Shown: piece after piece, positions 61,321 to 64,000 of the stretch | How the letters are laid out: every line of letters begins with the position of its first letter | Position numbering within the stretch: the first letter of the stretch is position 1 | Origin: Carallia brachiata | Taxonomy: Eukaryota; Streptophyta; Magnoliopsida; Malpighiales; Rhizophoraceae | Direction: 5' to 3' | DNA length: 64,000 nucleotides | Assembly: GCA_021464245.1 (NCBI GenBank) | Contig: JADCRB010000046.1 | Location: forward strand, 3,235,214 to 3,299,213 | Program-made: the position numbers and the translations under genes | Notes under the pieces: model-generated | Told to the model about the DNA's origin: nothing | What the model saw: the letters and a program-made list of their open reading frames with translations, nothing else | Database searches by the model: none

Positions 61321-62797
61321 TAGCAGGATATAACGCCCATACATGATGGGCTTTTTAATGTCTCCCAGTTTTAGAAATTGAAGATTGTCAAAGGATATCC
61401 AATAAATATCATGTGCACATTAGTTGATGGAAGCCCAAAAACAAGCTGGACTTGGAGGAAATGTTTTGCTTGAGACCCATTGGGCTTCCATCTCTGGTCG
61501 TTGGGCCGTTTTGGCTCGAGAAAGTAAAACGGAAAAGAGCTAAATATGTTTTAGACAAAGACGTTGAAAGGAAAGGATAAAAAAACTGGTCCCCAAAAAA
61601 AAAAAAAAAACGTTTAGAGGAACCGTGACTGATGCTTTCAATTTACAAAGTTTGAAAATAATATTCTTGTTCATAGCTGGTTTTGAACAAACCAGTCAGC
61701 TTTCCTGACAAAATCATGCAAATTATTGTTACGAAATTAGATTTAGTTGTCCCTAAGGTCGGAGCACCACCTATAAACACAAAACCTTAATACCGGATTA
61801 AATTTAGGTCGGCTACACAAATCTTTTGTAACCGTACTGTTGGATCAAAATTAATATATACGGGCTATTGTACGGCAACAACAAAAATATCTTGAATTTA
61901 TTCAACAAATTGAGATTTGTTATTTGTTGTGATAGAGTCAATCCTGGGGAGTTGCCGATTGCAACCTTAGTAGAAACAAATTGCCACAAGGAAATGAATA
62001 TATCTCTTTTGGTCGTGAAAAAGGGGGTGACAGCCACATAAAGAATAGAATAGACGAAGAGTACGTCAAAAATAAAATTTTTATTCATTATAATAAGACA
62101 CACGTATGATTATAATGGAGGCAGGCCCCACAACAAGTGGATTTATCTGACCAAGAAAGATGATGCTCGCAAATTAATGGAGGCCATAAAATTCTTCGAA
62201 GTACCTAGTCAAATGTAAACTAATCTCTCTCCATTAATGCAGAGATCAAATTGATGTCCTCCTCCTGTTTGTCCAGTTCTAAATTCAGGGGGGTGCCTTT
62301 TGTCGTCTAAGATTTTTTTCGCTAGTTGATAATTTCCATTATTGATTGTCGTTACCGATTGTCTTGTTTTTGGACAAAAAAAAAACGTGACAATTAAGTG
62401 GTGCAAACGTTGAACGTTGTTTTATGATAAAGAACCAATGACAGACAAGGAACTGCCATCTACAAGGACCCTGGATAACTAAAGTTGTATGCACAATGAA
62501 ATAAAGACAAACAAAACTATTATTAGATCAGAAATTATGCCCAAAATTATGGGAAGAACATGAATCAGCCGACTTCAAGATTTCTAAAGTATCATCAAAA
62601 GTTTCTGTGATGGACCTGCGACTGTAAAAGTGAACTAGTCTTCTGTTTCTGTACAAGTCCTGGCTGTAAAAATCAACTCTTAAACGAATGCCTGTCCTCC
62701 TTTAACATGAAACAAATTGGAGCAAAACCTGAGCTAAAAAATCCTGTTTCAATCTTTTCAGATAAGTTTGTCAACCGTCGATTTCTTCATCCTTGCT
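61321..62797. other. intergenic and 3' flank of the TPS gene
   Basis: No gene recognised. The part nearest 62,797 is the presumed 3' UTR of the trehalose phosphate synthase gene on the minus strand. An A run lies at about 61,597-61,612. Confidence 0.5.
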
Positions 62798-64000
62798 TTA
62801 GACATCCTGTTCTTCCAGATCATAAGAATATGTCAGGCCTGCAAGGCCATGAAGCAACCTAATGACATCAACAGTATCATCAAGATAGTATTTTGCCATG
62901 CTTGGCTTCTGACCAACAGTGCAGGCAAACACTTCTGCTATGGCTGGCAATGAAGGATTGTGAACATGATTTTCAATACTCTCAAACATATCTTCATCCG
63001 AACGATCGTCCCCAATGCACAGCAGAAAATCTGGCGATTTGCCAGCAGTTCGCATGGTTGAAATAAGCTTTTCCACTGCCATGCCTTTGCTAACTCCCTG
63101 AAATTCACCAGAAAATACATGAACATTTTGCTCTAGGAAAACTTTGCAATCCATGAAAATATGGATAAAACAATTTGCCTGACGTATGCACATATAAAAA
63201 CCATAATTAAAACATCAGTAAACATATTACAACCTAAAATTTACATAATAAAGGACTTATGGAAGCATGCTTCTGTCACTCCTCAAAGAAATTCCATTGG
63301 TTTTACTTCTTCACATGCTCAAGAATGTTTTTCGAATTGAGAAGGCTTCAACTATAAAGCTATCAATTGACCTCCGTGCCAGATTTCAACTATCATTTTT
63401 TGGACTATCCATAAAAATCAAACAAAGCATGACCGGATATAACTGCAAAATGTATGATATTTCCCCTACCTGTGGTTTAACCTCAACAATGTGACTGCCC
63501 CTTTTAACAACCACAGGCTCATTAGCAAGCACATTCTCTAAGTGATCAAGAAGCTCCTTAGCCTGGCAGGAACCGAAGTGAGGGTCAGCTTCTTGATGAT
63601 GCCACACCATTGCACATTCTTTGTGCTCTATGAATGACCCATCAGTTGTTTCGGTATAAAGCTTCATTACAGGCTCCACTATCTTTTTCCATTGGCAATC
63701 TCTGGCCACCGAGCAGGTCTCCCATGCAGAATCCCTCGTCCACCTAAAATTTGGAAAACAAGAAACTGATGAATGAAACAAGATTACAACTAAAAGTCTT
63801 GAGTTACAAAGGCATCTTTTACCTAGTAAAGTAGCCGTGCTCAGCTGAGATACCCAATTTCTCGCATGGAGAGAACCACGTAGTCAAAGGATCCTTTCCT
63901 CTGCCACTAACAACAAAAACGACGTTCTTTGGATCACTACACAAGTGGTTTAATACCGAAATAACTTCGTTGCTAGGCGCTCTGTCAACAGATGCCTGTG
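62798..64000 (-). CDS. class II trehalose-6-phosphate synthase (TPS8-11 like), 3' part
   Basis: Three exon pieces on the minus strand: 64,000-63,823 (continues outside the window), 63,743-63,470 and 63,097-62,798, ending TAA. Phases join cleanly (ACT AG|gtaaaag ... tttag|G; CAG|gtaggg ... ttcag|GGA). The 249 visible residues are the C-terminal phosphatase-like (HAD) domain: FVVSGRGKDPLTTWFSP, SAEHGYFTR, WKKIVEPVMKLYTETTDGS, VWHHQEADPHFGSCQAKELL, HIVEVKPQGVSKG and the HAD motif CIGDDRSDEDMFE. Class II TPS proteins carry an N-terminal synthase-like domain, outside this window, and mostly lack synthase activity; they are tied to sugar and energy signalling. FACTVGQKPS.AKYYLDDT and RLLHGLAG fit the TPS8-11 branch better than TPS5-7, but the exact orthologue is not decided. 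Confidence 0.93.

Noticed and set aside
1..64000. CRISPR arrays, tRNA and rRNA genes, and viral or LTR-retrotransposon coding regions
   Set aside because: No regularly spaced repeats, no cloverleaf with intact A and B boxes, no rRNA blocks, and no gag, protease or integrase motifs were seen on either strand by eye.

Overview
The window is plant nuclear DNA, most likely from a eudicot. It is AT-rich, has spliced genes with long AT-rich introns, plant-only gene families, LINE (non-LTR retrotransposon) remnants, many small AT-rich inverted-repeat elements and numerous microsatellites. There are no operons, phage or bacterial features. Three protein-coding loci can be read with confidence, and splice sites were chosen by reading frame plus gt/ag boundaries. 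(1) A SMAX1/SMXL2-clade gene on the + strand at 18,688-22,290 has three exons and encodes 1052 aa. It is a ClpB-like repressor of karrikin/KAI2-type signalling. (2) A CNGC15 cyclic-nucleotide-gated channel on the - strand at 38,559-33,788 has seven exons and encodes 732 aa. (3) The 3' end of a class II trehalose-6-phosphate synthase gene on the - strand, 64,000-62,798, leaves the window on the right.

Layout. 1-18.0 kb is intergenic: pieces of palindromic purine/pyrimidine-rich elements (1-310, 9.75-10.1 kb, 10.43-11.05 kb) and a 5'-truncated LINE tail (12.66-12.93 kb). 18.06-22.65 kb is SMAX1 with its leader and tail. 22.65-33.5 kb is intergenic, with a 160-bp foldback at 27.1 kb. 33.5-38.9 kb is CNGC15, with a perfect 25-bp inverted repeat just past its stop codon. 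38.9-46.3 kb is repeat-rich: two small inverted-repeat elements, then two LINE remnants whose 3' ends meet tail to tail at about 43.88 kb, then another palindromic element. 46.7-59.5 kb is an unusual locus: a truncated F-box reading frame on + and, on -, a partly duplicated intron-rich unit that I could not assign to a family. It has good splice signals, short conserved reading frames and at least one frameshift. 60.56-61.32 kb is a rearranged second copy of the 5' part of CNGC15. 61.3-62.8 kb is the 3' flank of the TPS gene.

The three clear genes sit in separate pathways (butenolide-hormone signalling, nuclear/plasma-membrane calcium signalling, trehalose-6-phosphate sugar signalling). Nothing in the sequence suggests they work as a unit.

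The most notable non-genic signals are: a recurring class of very short poly(T/A) stubs flanked by direct repeats, which look like extremely 5'-truncated retroposition events; the rearranged CNGC15 copy; the duplicated unassigned locus; and the 3' hairpin of CNGC15.
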